Origin: Candidatus Tectimicrobiota bacterium
GTDB taxonomy: Bacteria > JACPUC01
Direction: 5' to 3'
DNA length: 64,000 nt
Assembly (NCBI GenBank): GCA_016192455.1
Contig: JACPUC010000003.1
Span: 62,001-126,000 of the forward strand
Below are positions 8,198-17,289 of the stretch, piece by piece. Each line of letters begins with the position of its first letter. Position 1 is the stretch's first letter. The notes beneath the pieces are model-generated. The model was not told where the DNA came from, searched no databases, and was given only the letters and a program-made list of their open reading frames with translations. A program made the translations under genes and the position numbers.

Positions 8198-9030
8198 TGG
8201 ATACCCCCTTCCTTCGACGGCCGCCAGCGCAGCAAGTGCCGTTCGAGGAGGAGCAGGAGGTACTGCGTGAGGAGCAGGAAGATCACCAGGATGAGCGTCC
8301 AGGCAACGGCTTTCGGCATGTCGAAGAGCTCCTGGGCCAGCAGGAGCTTGTTGCCGATGCCGACCGTGGCGCCGACCAGCTCCGCCACGATGACGACGCG
8401 CGTGGCCAGCCCGATGTTCACCTTCCAGGAGGTCAGCACCGCCGGCAGCATGCCAGGCAGAACGAGCTTGCTGAAGAGCTGCCGGCGCGTCGGCCGCATG
8501 GCGCGCAGCATATCGTAGTAATCGCGCGAGATGCCCTTGATGCCGTCATGGATGATCAGGCTGTAGTTCGGCAGGCAGCCAGCCAGGAGGATGAAGGCGA
8601 CGCGGAGTTCGACCGGCTTGAACCAAATGATGGCGAAGATGACCCAGGAGAGCGCCGGCACCCCCATGATGAAGTGCAGGACCGGCAGGATGTACTTCTC
8701 CAGGGTGTTCGAGAACCCCATCAGCACGCCGACGATGATGCCGGCAAGGAAGGAGAGGCCGAGCCCGATGAAGATGCGCATGATCGTGCGCAGGGTATCG
8801 ACCATCAGCGTCGAGCTGCTGACGATCTCCACGAACGAGACGATGATGGTCGCGAAACTCGGCACGAGGTAGCGCGGCAGGAAGAGGGAGAGAATCTGCC
8901 ACATCACGAGGATGATGAGGACGGAGATGACCGGTTCCTTGCGGGAGGCGAGGGCGCCCCACCCGCGAGTCACGGCTCCGGCATCTTCGCTCACCGCGGC
9001 GATCTCGGCCTCAAGGGCTTTCGTACGCAT
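8194..9030 (-). CDS. ABC transporter permease (taurine/nitrate/sulfonate type)
   Basis: A 278-residue integral membrane protein with about six hydrophobic segments, for example PVISVLIILVMWQILSLFL, FIGLGLSFLAGIIVGVLMGF and WTLILVIFLLLTQYLLLLL. The EAA-type cytoplasmic loop that contacts the ATPase lies around residues 175-205 (YYDMLRAMRPTRRQLFSKLV followed by LPGMLPAVLTSWK). The N-terminal 30 residues are a cytosolic, charged extension. It belongs to the BPD_transp_1 superfamily. It sits between the binding protein gene (149-bp gap) and the ATPase gene (4-bp overlap), forming a complete importer. Confidence 0.92.
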   Translation of the reverse strand: MRTKALEAEIAAVSEDAGAVTRGWGALASRKEPVISVLIILVMWQILSLFLPRYLVPSFATIIVSFVEIVSSSTLMVDTLRTIMRIFIGLGLSFLAGIIVGVLMGFSNTLEKYILPVLHFIMGVPALSWVIFAIIWFKPVELRVAFILLAGCLPNYSLIIHDGIKGISRDYYDMLRAMRPTRRQLFSKLVLPGMLPAVLTSWKVNIGLATRVVIVAELVGATVGIGNKLLLAQELFDMPKAVAWTLILVIFLLLTQYLLLLLERHLLRWRPSKEGGIQ

Positions 9031-9179
9031 GCGCCATCACCCCTCCCGCCACGTCGCCCCCGTCGGCCCCCTCGTCCAGCGCAGCTCACTCCTGGACGAC
9101 CGCGCACCCCTCGCCGCTTCGGGAGGGGAGCCTCGCGAGCCCTCCCCGCGGCGTCCCCCCTCCTCGCCGCCGCCGGGCG

Positions 9180-10145
9180 CTACTCCTTCAGGCCGGTGTA
9201 GATGATGCCGTCGTCAGGCATCTCTTTCATGTAGCCGATTTCCAGGCCGGCCTTGAAGACGTCCTTGATCTGCTCCGCAATGGCTCCGGCGGACACCACG
9301 TCGTAGGCCAGGCGCTTCGCGCCCAGCGCCGCCTTGATGGCCGCGGGTGCGATCCCCGTCGCTCCGCTGACGATCGCGGCCGCCTCGTTATGGTGGCTCG
9401 GCACCCACCCCTCGAGGTCCTTGAAGGCGCGGTAGACCTTCTGAATGATCTCCCGGTTGCCGGCAACGAAGTCTTCATGCGCCGCCACCCCGAGGTAGCC
9501 GCGCATCGGCCGCTTGTTGTAGCGCAGCCAGTCATCCACGTACTCGATGTTACGGAAGCGCCCCGGATTCTTGTCCAGGATGTGCGAGAGATTCGGCTCC
9601 CAGACTTGCGAGGCGTCCACGCGCTTGGCCAGCAACAGCGTCCCCAGCCCAGGAGCGTTCGAGGACTGGATGCGCACCTTGTTGAGATCAACTCCCGCCT
9701 TCAAGACGAAGTAGCGGAACATCGCGTAGTTCGTCGTCACCGTGTCGGCGGCGATGGTCTTCCCCTCCAGGTCCTTGAGGGTTTTGAGGTTGGGGTCCTC
9801 CGTCAGGAGGGCGCCGTGGAGCGGCACGACGTTGAAGAGCCACACCGACTTCACGCCCTTCAGGCGGCGGTTCGCCTCGGCAAGGAGCGACGAGGAGAAG
9901 GTGATCTTGTCGCGGCCGGCGGCGAAGTCCATGTTCGCCGCCCGGCTCTGTTTGAAGAGCCATTTGATCTTCACGCCGTTCTTCTCATCGAACTTGTTGG
10001 CCGAGAGCATGCTTGCGGTGGAGTGGCCGAAGGAGGGTTTATCGAAGGAGCTGATCTCGACCTCCGGCATCTGGGCCAGGGCGGTGGGCGCCAGGAGCGC
10101 CGCGATGCTGACGAGAAGTGTAAGTATATTCACAACGCGCTTCAT
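9180..10145 (-). CDS. ABC transporter substrate-binding protein (NMT1/SsuA-like)
   Basis: A 321-residue periplasmic binding protein with a classical signal peptide (positive n-region MKRVV, hydrophobic core, cleavage after ALA near residue 24). The fold is the NMT1/THI5 or SsuA type 2 periplasmic-binding form: DLEGKTIAADTVTTNYAMF marks the hinge region. Of the two ATGs at 10151 and 10145, the inner one has a correct AGGGGAG spacing. As first gene of a binding protein-permease-ATPase operon it sets ligand specificity; relatives bind taurine, sulfonates, nitrate, pyrimidine precursors or aromatic acids. A thiamine-precursor role has no support here, because no TPP riboswitch is upstream. Confidence 0.88.
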   Translation of the reverse strand: MKRVVNILTLLVSIAALLAPTALAQMPEVEISSFDKPSFGHSTASMLSANKFDEKNGVKIKWLFKQSRAANMDFAAGRDKITFSSSLLAEANRRLKGVKSVWLFNVVPLHGALLTEDPNLKTLKDLEGKTIAADTVTTNYAMFRYFVLKAGVDLNKVRIQSSNAPGLGTLLLAKRVDASQVWEPNLSHILDKNPGRFRNIEYVDDWLRYNKRPMRGYLGVAAHEDFVAGNREIIQKVYRAFKDLEGWVPSHHNEAAAIVSGATGIAPAAIKAALGAKRLAYDVVSAGAIAEQIKDVFKAGLEIGYMKEMPDDGIIYTGLKE

Positions 10146-10561
10146 GAGCATTCTCCCCTCATGCGACCCTACGGTTGTCAAGCCGTGAAGCGACAAGGCA
10201 ACGATGCGGCAAGTGTAAACCGAGGCCGGCTCCACTGTCAATGTGCCTCCCCGCCTGCCGTGACAGGATGCGGTGGGTGGCGGCGGGCTGACGCGCTGGG
10301 GAGTGGAGAGTGCTGGGCGGGCGGCTGGCAAGGGAGGCGCCGGCATCTGTCAAGAGAGGCACGCGGCGTGACGACGAAGCCGTTGCGCTCCCCTTCTTGC
10401 GCCAGCCGCTGTCCAGCCGCACTGGCCCGACCGCGACCGGGGCAGAGGCCGGCTGGTGATGAGCTGGATCGGAGAGACGCTGGAGCCGCGAACAAGGGAA
10501 GCAGGATGGCGGCGCGCCGGCGGGGCGCCGAGGCGCGGAAATGTCTGCGGGGAGGGGCTAG
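10146..10561. other. intergenic region upstream of the ABC operon
   Basis: About 415 bp between the start of the binding-protein gene and MITE copy B. I see no coding potential with family character, no riboswitch core and no strong promoter boxes. The operon promoter is expected here but cannot be placed. Confidence 0.3.
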
Positions 10562-10833
10562 TATCGTCTCCCCTACGTTCCATCACCTAATCCTGAGAGG
10601 GGACCTTCTCCCCAACCGCGCCCGCGGGGGCTGATCGTAGGGGCGGGGCTTGCCCCGCCCGCAACCTCAGTCTAGGAAGGAACCATGTCTCCTCGCGCGC
10701 CCCGGCGTGTAGGGGCGGTTCGCGAACCGCCCCTACGGGATGGGAGTGTGGGGGAGCATGGGTTCCTCACAAGCCCCTTGCCAATGCAGCGAACAGCGCC
10801 GCAACGACGTGAGCGAACTTCTGAGACGCAACA
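10562..10833 (+). mobile_element. MITE-like element, copy B (272 bp)
   Basis: Same length as copy A and nearly identical to it, with about five substitutions, so both moved recently. It is flanked by CTAG at 10558-10561 and 10834-10837. As in copy A, the right-hand CTAG contains the TAG stop codon of the adjacent minus-strand gene, here the J-domain protein, so the insertion left the reading frame intact. The two internal GC hairpins are conserved and could act as transcription terminators for that gene. Confidence 0.82.
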
Positions 10834-11775
10834 CTAGCGGACGGCGATGAGGAGGTAGAGGTCCCCGCAGGCGGCGGGCGTGCCCCCGGGCATGCCCTTG
10901 CCGGCCAGGCGCAGCTTCGTGCCATCCCGGACGCCGGCGGGGATCTTCACTTTGATGCGCTCTTTCTGGCCGTTGCGGCGGTAAGCGATGAACTTCTCCG
11001 CGCCGCGCGCCGCTTCCCGCCTCGAGAGGGGGAGCCGGAAACTGAGATCGGCTGCGCGCGCTCCGTCGGCCCCGGCGCTCTGCGCGGCGGTTGCCACGGG
11101 CGGCGCTTCGTCAACCGTCTGCTGGTTGGCCCCCGGCGCGCTTGGCGCGCCCACCAGATAGCCGAGCGCCTTGCGGCCCAGTTTGGCGAGCAGCGACTCG
11201 CCGGGGTTGCGCGCGCCCTCGTCCTCGTCCGCCTCGAGGCGGGCGTTTCGGGCGGCGCCGCCCATCCGTCCCCCCTCGTCCCTGTCTCCGACGTGCCGCC
11301 GACCGAAGCCGGTGTTGCCGAAACGCCACGTCCTCCCCAAGGGACCGAAGATGACCCCGCCGAAGAAGATGCCGCTGCGCTTAAAGAAGAGGTTGTTGAA
11401 GAACTGCTCGTCGAAGCGGATGCCGAAGCGCTGGAACTCCCGCTGCAGCTCGGCGAAGATGTCGGCCGCTTGCGGGTTCTGGAAGATGTCGCGGAAGATC
11501 TCCTCCTGCGAGTAGGAGAAGCCGCCCGCCTGGCGGCGATCAAAGCCGGCCGCCCGCAGGTGGTCGTACTGGGCGCGTTTCTCCGCATCCATCAGCACGC
11601 CGTACGCCTCGCTGATCTCCTTGAAACGCTCCTCGGCGGCGGGGTTGCCGCCGTTGCGGTCGGGATGGTACTCGAACGCCAGCCGGCGGTACGCCTTGCG
11701 AATCTCCTCCGCTGGGGCGTTCGGCTCCACGCCGAGAATCTTGTAGTAGTCCTTCGCGGACGAGCGCGGGCTCAT
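10834..11775 (-). CDS. J-domain protein with DnaJ-type C-terminal region
   Basis: A 313-residue co-chaperone. Residues 8-75 form a J domain with the diagnostic HPD (in [10 protein letters not shown]), which stimulates the ATPase of DnaK/Hsp70. A Phe/Gly-rich middle follows, including a conserved EIFRDIF segment, then a charged linker. The last 60 residues match only part of the peptide-binding C-terminal domain ([21 protein letters not shown]). There is no Cys-rich zinc finger, so it is a type II or III J protein rather than DnaJ itself. ATG 11775 is preferred to a TTG at 11796. Its TAG stop is the target duplication of MITE copy B. Confidence 0.85.
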   Translation of the reverse strand: MSPRSSAKDYYKILGVEPNAPAEEIRKAYRRLAFEYHPDRNGGNPAAEERFKEISEAYGVLMDAEKRAQYDHLRAAGFDRRQAGGFSYSQEEIFRDIFQNPQAADIFAELQREFQRFGIRFDEQFFNNLFFKRSGIFFGGVIFGPLGRTWRFGNTGFGRRHVGDRDEGGRMGGAARNARLEADEDEGARNPGESLLAKLGRKALGYLVGAPSAPGANQQTVDEAPPVATAAQSAGADGARAADLSFRLPLSRREAARGAEKFIAYRRNGQKERIKVKIPAGVRDGTKLRLAGKGMPGGTPAACGDLYLLIAVR

Positions 11776-11953
11776 CGTTCCCTCTTCCGCGGGCAACCAG
11801 GCCGGGAGATACGAGAAATCACCCCGCCGCGCGCCTTCACAGCGACACCGGCAGCGTCAACTCACCTCCAACATAGGGATAGCCGCCAGGCCTGTCAATG
11901 AGTCGTCATGTCCACCCCGCTGCCACCGCAGCGGTTGCCGCTGGCGCGAGGGG

Positions 11954-13279
11954 TTACGCGCCGTACGCCTCCGCCAGCAGGGTGATGGGATGGACGACGC
12001 GGCAGGTCAGGCCGGCGCGCGCCACCCCCAGGCGAAGCTGCAGGAGGCAGCCGGGGTTGCCGCTGGCGATGATGTCCGGCGCGGCGGCGGCGATGTGCGC
12101 CATCTTGCGGTCGAGGATTTGCAGGGAGAGGTCGGCGTGGGCGAGGGTGTAGATGCCGGCGCTGCCGCAGCAGGCGTCGGCCTCCGGGAAATCGACCAGC
12201 TCAACTCCCTGGATCAGGCGCAACAGCTCGCGCGGCTGGCGGCTGATCTGCTGCCCGTGCAGGAGGTGGCAGGGGTCGTCATAGGCGACGCGCGCCGCGA
12301 CGGCCTTCGGCGGCCGCTTCAGCTCGAGCGCCGCCAGGAACTCGCTCACGTCGCGCACCTTCGCCGCGAAGGCGCGGGCGCGCTCGGCGTAGGCCGCATC
12401 CGCCGCCAGGAGCCGGCCGTAGCTCTTCAGGTGCGCGCCGCAGCCGGCGGCGTTGACGAGGACGGCGTCGCAGGCCAGCTCCCCGAGCTGGTCGATGACG
12501 CGCCGCGCCATGGCGCGGGCCTCCTCGCCCCGCCCCGCATGGGCGTGCAGGGCGCCGCAGCAGCTCTGCGGGCGCGGCACCAGGACGTCGCAGCCGTTGG
12601 CCCGCAGGACGCCCACCGTCGCCTCGTGGACGTCATCGAAAAGCACGTCCATGACGCAGCCGGTCAGCAGCGCCACCGTGGCCCGGCGCTCATGGCGGGC
12701 CCGATACACCGGCTTCGCCCGCAGGCTGAAGGAGCCCCCCGCCGTGGGGGGGAGCATGGCGGCGAAGTTGCGCTGTTCCGGCGACAGGAGCGCCCGCGCC
12801 GGCCCCAGGAGGAGCGGCCGCGCCCAGCGCAGCAGCGCAAAGGCGGCGCGCAGCAGCGCCGGCCTGGCAATCAGGTGGCGCAGCAGCAGTTCGCCCTGGC
12901 TCCCCTGCTGGTAGCGCTGCGGCGCCGCCCGGTAGAGGCGTTCGCGCGCCGACTCCATCAGCGCCCCGAACCGCACCCCGGAAGGGCAGGCCGTCTCGCA
13001 GGCGCGGCAGTTGAGGCAGAGGTCGAGGTGCTTGATGTAGTTGTCGGTCAAGCCGATGCGCCCCTCGGCCTGGGCGCGGATGAGGTAGATGCGGCCGCGC
13101 GGCGAGTCGGTCTCGCGGCCCAGGGCACGGTACGTCGGGCAGTGGTCGAGGCAGAGACCGCAGTGGATGCACGGCAACGCCAGGTCGATGCCGGATCCGT
13201 TCGCCTCGCCGGGCGCCGTGGTCGAGGCGGCGGCGTCGGGGAGATCGGCGCGCTCGCCGCCGGGAGTGAGGGGACCCAC
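11954..13279 (-). CDS. glcF: glycolate oxidase iron-sulfur subunit GlcF
   Basis: A 441-residue protein with two ferredoxin-type [4Fe-4S] motifs near the N-terminus (CIHCGLCLDHCP and CLNCRACETACP) and two Cys-rich CCG domains (CCGALHAHAG about residue 245, CCGSAGIYTL about residue 375). This is the layout of GlcF and related (S)-2-hydroxyacid dehydrogenase Fe-S subunits, which pass electrons from the FAD subunits to the quinone pool. It begins with GTG at 13279, one base after the glcE stop, so translation is probably coupled. Third gene of the glcD-glcE-glcF operon. D-lactate or another 2-hydroxyacid is an alternative substrate. Confidence 0.9.
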   Translation of the reverse strand: MGPLTPGGERADLPDAAASTTAPGEANGSGIDLALPCIHCGLCLDHCPTYRALGRETDSPRGRIYLIRAQAEGRIGLTDNYIKHLDLCLNCRACETACPSGVRFGALMESARERLYRAAPQRYQQGSQGELLLRHLIARPALLRAAFALLRWARPLLLGPARALLSPEQRNFAAMLPPTAGGSFSLRAKPVYRARHERRATVALLTGCVMDVLFDDVHEATVGVLRANGCDVLVPRPQSCCGALHAHAGRGEEARAMARRVIDQLGELACDAVLVNAAGCGAHLKSYGRLLAADAAYAERARAFAAKVRDVSEFLAALELKRPPKAVAARVAYDDPCHLLHGQQISRQPRELLRLIQGVELVDFPEADACCGSAGIYTLAHADLSLQILDRKMAHIAAAAPDIIASGNPGCLLQLRLGVARAGLTCRVVHPITLLAEAYGA

Positions 13280-13280
13280 G

Positions 13281-14645
13281 CTAGATGCCTCCTGCGAATC
13301 GGCCGGGGTTCATCACCCCGTTCGGGTCGTACTGCTGCTTCAGGGCGCGCATGATCGGCAGCGCCCCCCCCACTTCGCCCCAGGTCTCGCAGTGCTGCTT
13401 GAACGCCGGCTCGGCGCGCTCCAGGATGAGGCAGCCCCCCTGCGCGACGGCCCGCTGGCGCGCCCGCCGCACGCTCGCCGCGGCTTCCTCCAGGCGCTCC
13501 GCTTCGTAGAACGCCGCAAGCCGCGCCTCGCCGTTGCCGGCCTGGGCGTAGATGTAAGGGGTGAAACCGCCGGCGCGCAGATCATCCTGCACCGCCTGGA
13601 GGAAGCCGGCGAGGCCGGAGACCGGCAGGCTGGCGGCGGCGAGGAAGAACGGGCGATCGAAGGAGGCCAGCACCTTCGGGAAATCCTGGATGATGTTCCA
13701 GATCATCGTGGTGTCGAGGCCGTCCAGGACGATCCACTCGCTGCTCAGGCCGCCGGCGTGCCGCCGCGTGATCTCGTCCAGGCTGCGCTGCAGCTCGCTC
13801 TGCGTCCCCTCCAGGCCGATGAGCAGGGCGCACGTCTCCCCGGCGGGCTCGAGGTTGGCGCGCTCGGCCAGCAGGCTGAGGGCCGGCTGGTTGAGAAGGT
13901 CGAGCGCCGTCGGCACGAGGCAGGACCCGCGGATACGCCGCAGGGCCTCGCAGGCGCCGTCGAGCTCCCGCGCCATGAGGAGGAGGACGCTCTCCTTCAG
14001 CGGCAGCGGCTGCAGCTTGCACGTGCACTCGACAAGCACGCCCAACGTCCCGAAGGAGCCGATGTAGAGCTTCATGAGGTCGTAGCCGGTGACGTTTTTG
14101 ACGACCCGGCCGCCGGCGCGCGCCACCGTGCCGTCCGGCAGCACGATCGTCGTCCCCAGGACGAGGTCGCGCATGCCGCCGTGGCCGTAGCGCCGCGAGC
14201 CGACGCTGGCCGCCGCCATGATGCCGCCGATGGTGGCCTCCTCGACGAACGGCGGGTCGATGGGGAGCCATTGGCGGCTGGGGCGCAGCATCTCCTGCAG
14301 CCTCTTCAGGCGCAGCCCGGCCTGCATCGTGGCGGTGAGGTCCCCCGGCACGTGGTCGACCAGCCGGTCGAGGCGCTCCAGCCCAAGGACGAGGCCGGGA
14401 CGAGCCGGCACGTTGCCCGTCGCCAGCTTGCTGCCGCCGCCGCGCGGCCAGACGGCGACCCCGCGCGCGTTCGCCCAGCGCAGCACCGCCGCCACCTCTT
14501 CGACCGTGGCGGGGAAGACGGCCCCCAACGCCGCCACGCCGTCGACGGCGTAACCGTCGGCGCCAGTCGGGGCTACGGAGGAGAATGCCTCGGCGGGCAG
14601 CTCGCAGCGCAAGGTTGAGAGGTCCAGGGTCGTCGGGTCGGTCAT
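13281..14645 (-). CDS. glcE: glycolate oxidase FAD-binding subunit GlcE
   Basis: A 454-residue FAD_binding_4 (PCMH-type) protein. The FAD-binding half includes PRGGGSKLATGN, the ATIGGIMAAASVGSRRYGHG stretch and VVKNVTGYDLMKLYIGSFGT; the C-terminal half is the FAD-oxidase C domain. It is longer than E. coli GlcE (about 350) but has GlcE-like spacing. ATG 14645 is chosen; a GTG nine bases upstream is possible and there is no strong ribosome-binding site. It lies between glcD (30-bp gap) and glcF (1-bp gap). With those subunits it forms a membrane-associated oxidase converting glycolate to glyoxylate. Confidence 0.9.
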   Translation of the reverse strand: MTDPTTLDLSTLRCELPAEAFSSVAPTGADGYAVDGVAALGAVFPATVEEVAAVLRWANARGVAVWPRGGGSKLATGNVPARPGLVLGLERLDRLVDHVPGDLTATMQAGLRLKRLQEMLRPSRQWLPIDPPFVEEATIGGIMAAASVGSRRYGHGGMRDLVLGTTIVLPDGTVARAGGRVVKNVTGYDLMKLYIGSFGTLGVLVECTCKLQPLPLKESVLLLMARELDGACEALRRIRGSCLVPTALDLLNQPALSLLAERANLEPAGETCALLIGLEGTQSELQRSLDEITRRHAGGLSSEWIVLDGLDTTMIWNIIQDFPKVLASFDRPFFLAAASLPVSGLAGFLQAVQDDLRAGGFTPYIYAQAGNGEARLAAFYEAERLEEAAASVRRARQRAVAQGGCLILERAEPAFKQHCETWGEVGGALPIMRALKQQYDPNGVMNPGRFAGGI

Positions 14646-14675
14646 GTTCGTCACGCACGAGGGAGCGGGGGCTGC

Positions 14676-16109
14676 TCAGGCGGAAACGTTCGGCGCCTTG
14701 GCGAAGGGCCTGGTCTCGACACAGCGGCCGGGCGTGGGAAAGACCTTGCCGGGGTTGCACAGCCCCTCGGGGTTGAAGACGCTGCGCACCCGCTGCATCA
14801 GCTCGAGGTCTTGGTCAGTAAAGAACCAGGGCATCCACTCGCGCTTCTCCAGGCCGATGCCGTGCTCGCCGCTGAGCGAGCCGCCGAGATCGACGCAGAC
14901 CCGCAAAATCTCCTCCCCCGCCTTCAGGGCGCGCTCCTGATCGCCGGGCTTGCGGTCATCGAAGAGCACGAGAGGGTGCAGGTTGCCGTCGCCGGCGTGG
15001 AAGACGTTGGCGATGCCCAGGCCGTGCTTCTCGACAATGGCGTAGATGCGCCGCAGCGCCTCCGGCAGCTTGGTGCGCGGGATCACGCCGTCGTGGGTGT
15101 AGAAGCTGCGCGTCACCCGGCCCAGCGCCCCGAAGGCCTCCTTGCGCGCCTTCCAGAGCAGGGCGCGCTCGGCGTCGTCCTTGGCGACGCGCACCTCCAG
15201 GCTGCCGTTCTGCCGGCAGATGGCCTCGATGCGCTCAGCCAGCTCGTCGAGGCCGTCGCGGATGCCGTCGAGCTCGATGAGGAGCACCGCCCCCGCAGCC
15301 GCCGGGAAGCCGAGGTGCAGGTACGCTTCCACCGCCCGCAGCACGAAGTGGTCGATCATCTCCAGGGCCGCCGGGATGATGCCGGCGCCGATGATCTCCG
15401 TCACCGTGGAGCTGGCGGCATCGATGCTCGGGAAGACCGCGGCCAGCGTCTTGTACGCCTCGGGCAGGCGGGTCAGGCGGACGATGATCTTGGTGATGAT
15501 GCCGAAGGTCCCCTCCGAGCCGACGAGGAGGCCGGTGAGGTCGTAGCCGGGGCCGCGTCCCGCGCGGCTGCCGCAGGTGATCGTCTCGCCGTTCGGCAGC
15601 ACCATTTCGAGCCCCAGCACGTGGTTGGTGGTGACCCCGTACTTCAGCGTGTGCGGGCCGCCGGAGTTCTCGGCCGCGTTGCCGCCCAGGGTGCAGGCCG
15701 CCTGGCTGGAGGGGTCCGGCGCGTAGTAGAGCCCCATCCCCTGCACCGCCTGGCTGAGGCGCAGGTTCACCAGGCCCGGCTCGACGACCGCCACCTGGTT
15801 GACCTCGTCGATCTCGAGCACGCGGTTCATCCGCGCCATCTCGATGAGCACGCCCCCCTCCACCGGCAGGGCGCCGCCGCTCAGGCCGGTGCCGGCGCCG
15901 CGCGCCAGGAAGGGGACGCGCAGGCGGTGGCAGAGGCGCACCACCTCGGCGATCTGCTCGGCCGTCGTCGGAAAGACCACCGCCGTCGGCAGGGCGCGCT
16001 CAATCGTGTGGCCGTCGCACTCGTAGACCAGCAGCTCGTCCGCCGCCGAGGTCACCGCCTCGACCCCGAGCAGCTTTTCCAACGACTGGATCAGGCTTGC
16101 GGATTCCAT
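14676..16109 (-). CDS. glcD: glycolate oxidase FAD-linked subunit GlcD
   Basis: A 477-residue FAD-linked 2-hydroxyacid dehydrogenase, the expected length for GlcD. FAD-binding marks are FLARGAGTGLSGGALP and CTLGGNAAENSGGPHTLKYG; the catalytic C-terminal domain has FHAGDGNLHPL and the hallmark GEHGIGLEKR. It oxidises glycolate (or D-lactate or another 2-hydroxyacid) and hands electrons to GlcF. First gene of the operon. Together with dihydrolipoamide dehydrogenase and GrdA elsewhere in the window it hints at C2/glycine metabolism, but that link is inference only. Confidence 0.93.
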   Translation of the reverse strand: MESASLIQSLEKLLGVEAVTSAADELLVYECDGHTIERALPTAVVFPTTAEQIAEVVRLCHRLRVPFLARGAGTGLSGGALPVEGGVLIEMARMNRVLEIDEVNQVAVVEPGLVNLRLSQAVQGMGLYYAPDPSSQAACTLGGNAAENSGGPHTLKYGVTTNHVLGLEMVLPNGETITCGSRAGRGPGYDLTGLLVGSEGTFGIITKIIVRLTRLPEAYKTLAAVFPSIDAASSTVTEIIGAGIIPAALEMIDHFVLRAVEAYLHLGFPAAAGAVLLIELDGIRDGLDELAERIEAICRQNGSLEVRVAKDDAERALLWKARKEAFGALGRVTRSFYTHDGVIPRTKLPEALRRIYAIVEKHGLGIANVFHAGDGNLHPLVLFDDRKPGDQERALKAGEEILRVCVDLGGSLSGEHGIGLEKREWMPWFFTDQDLELMQRVRSVFNPEGLCNPGKVFPTPGRCVETRPFAKAPNVSA

Positions 16110-16373
16110 ACGCTAGAAGGTACGGTGAAGAAGAGGCGGTTTGCAAGTCCTTCCGGCTGCGGTGAGCGGAGGGCACGGAAGCGGGAATAGCTTGCCCCGC
16201 GTCTCAAGTTAAAGAATAATGGCGCGCAGACCGCCTCCGCCCCGGGGAGTTGCAACTCCGCCCAGGACATCGGGGAGGGCGGCGGGGTCGCCGCGGTGCG
16301 GCGACCCGGCGGCTGCTGGCCGCGATGCGGCATTACGTCCAAGCCACGAGCTCTGGAAAGGGGGGAAACGCGC

Positions 16374-17000
16374 ATGCAACCGCGCTCCGACTACTACGAC
16401 ATGCCGCCGGACAAGTGGATCAGCTTCAAGTATTGCGACCTCACGAAGCTGATCAAAATCCGCTTCAGCCGCCAGATCAGGAAGCGCTACGCGAATTTCG
16501 ACGCCGCCGTGCGCCTCGGCGAGACGGCCCCCGAGGTGGACCTGCGGGGCGACGACGGCAGGCGCTACCGGCTCTCCGAGCGCGTCGGCAAGAAGTACGT
16601 CGTCATGAGCTTCGGCGCCATCACGTGACCCCCCTACCGCGGGCAGGTGCCCGCCCTGGAGGAGATCGCGCGCGCGTACGACGACGTGGACGTCTGGCAC
16701 ATGTACGTGCGCGAGCCGCACCCGCAGGAGCGCAAGTTCAAGAAGTACTGGCCCCACAAGGACTACGAGCACCGCGTGGCGTACGCCAAGGAGATGCGCG
16801 AAGTGCTGCACATCGCCTCCCCCATCGTCATCGACGGCATGGACGAGAAGGTGCACCACGCCTACGGCAACATGCCGAACGCGGTCTACGTCATCGACAA
16901 GGCGGGCAAGGTCGTCTACAAGGCCAACTGGACCGACTCGCCGGTAATCGATCAGGTGCTCGCCCAGCTCCATGCGGAAGAGACCCCCGTGGCTCGCTAG
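16374..17000 (+). CDS. deiodinase-like / redoxin selenoprotein (in-frame TGA = Sec85)
   Basis: Two open frames, 16374-16625 and 16629-17000, lie in the same reading frame and are separated by a single TGA at 16626-16628. Read through, they give one 208-residue thioredoxin-fold protein whose active site is GAIT-U-PPYRGQVPALEEI, the deiodinase-like TUPPF pattern. Further on it has VREPHPQERK, close to the conserved EAHP of iodothyronine deiodinases and their bacterial relatives. A GC stem-loop suited as a bacterial SECIS follows the TGA. The ATG has AGGGGGG eight bases upstream. The family uses Sec or Cys for thiol peroxidase or redox chemistry; no signal peptide is seen. The TAG stop is the insertion site of MITE copy C. 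Confidence 0.85.
16639..16654 (+). promoter_or_regulatory. candidate bacterial SECIS hairpin
   Basis: GCGGGC (16639-16644), loop AGGT (16645-16648) and GCCCGC (16649-16654) form a perfect 6-bp GC stem with a four-base loop. The loop begins 16 nt after the TGA, at the short end of the distance known for bacterial SECIS elements. It contains the G/GGU character recognised by SelB in E. coli fdhF. Confidence 0.7.
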
Positions 17001-17205
17001 TGTTGGTACTCGCAAGTTCGCTCACATAGTTGCGGTGTTGCTCACTGCATCGGCAAGGGGCTTGTGCGGGACCCATGCTCCCCCACATCCCCCCATCCCG
17101 TAGGGGCGGTTCGCGAACCGCCCCTACAAGGCGGGGTGCGCGAGGGGACAAGATTCCCTGGCAGACTTCGGTTCCGGGCGGGGCAAGCCCCGCCCCTACG
17201 AAGCG
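17001..17205 (-). mobile_element. MITE-like element, copy C (one end lost)
   Basis: Begins at 17001 with TGTTGGTACTCGCAAGTTCG directly after the CTAG that ends the selenoprotein gene, then follows the same order of blocks as copy E, including both GC hairpins up to about 17203. After that it departs from the family and the other terminal repeat (GGGACACGATA type) cannot be found before 17289, so the distal end is deleted or diverged. Relative to its gene it has the same orientation as copies A and B. Confidence 0.65.
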
Positions 17206-17289
17206 GGGGGCCTGGGGGATCAAGGATGCCCCAGGGTCCCTCGCTTATAAGTCCGAAATCGCCCCTCCCGTCCTCCTGCCTTCCTCGCC

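Noticed and set aside
16296-16628. Separate 85-codon protein ending at TGA 16628, and a separate gene starting at 16647
   Set aside because: The two frames are in phase and together form one thioredoxin-fold protein with the TGA at the catalytic position and a hairpin just after it.
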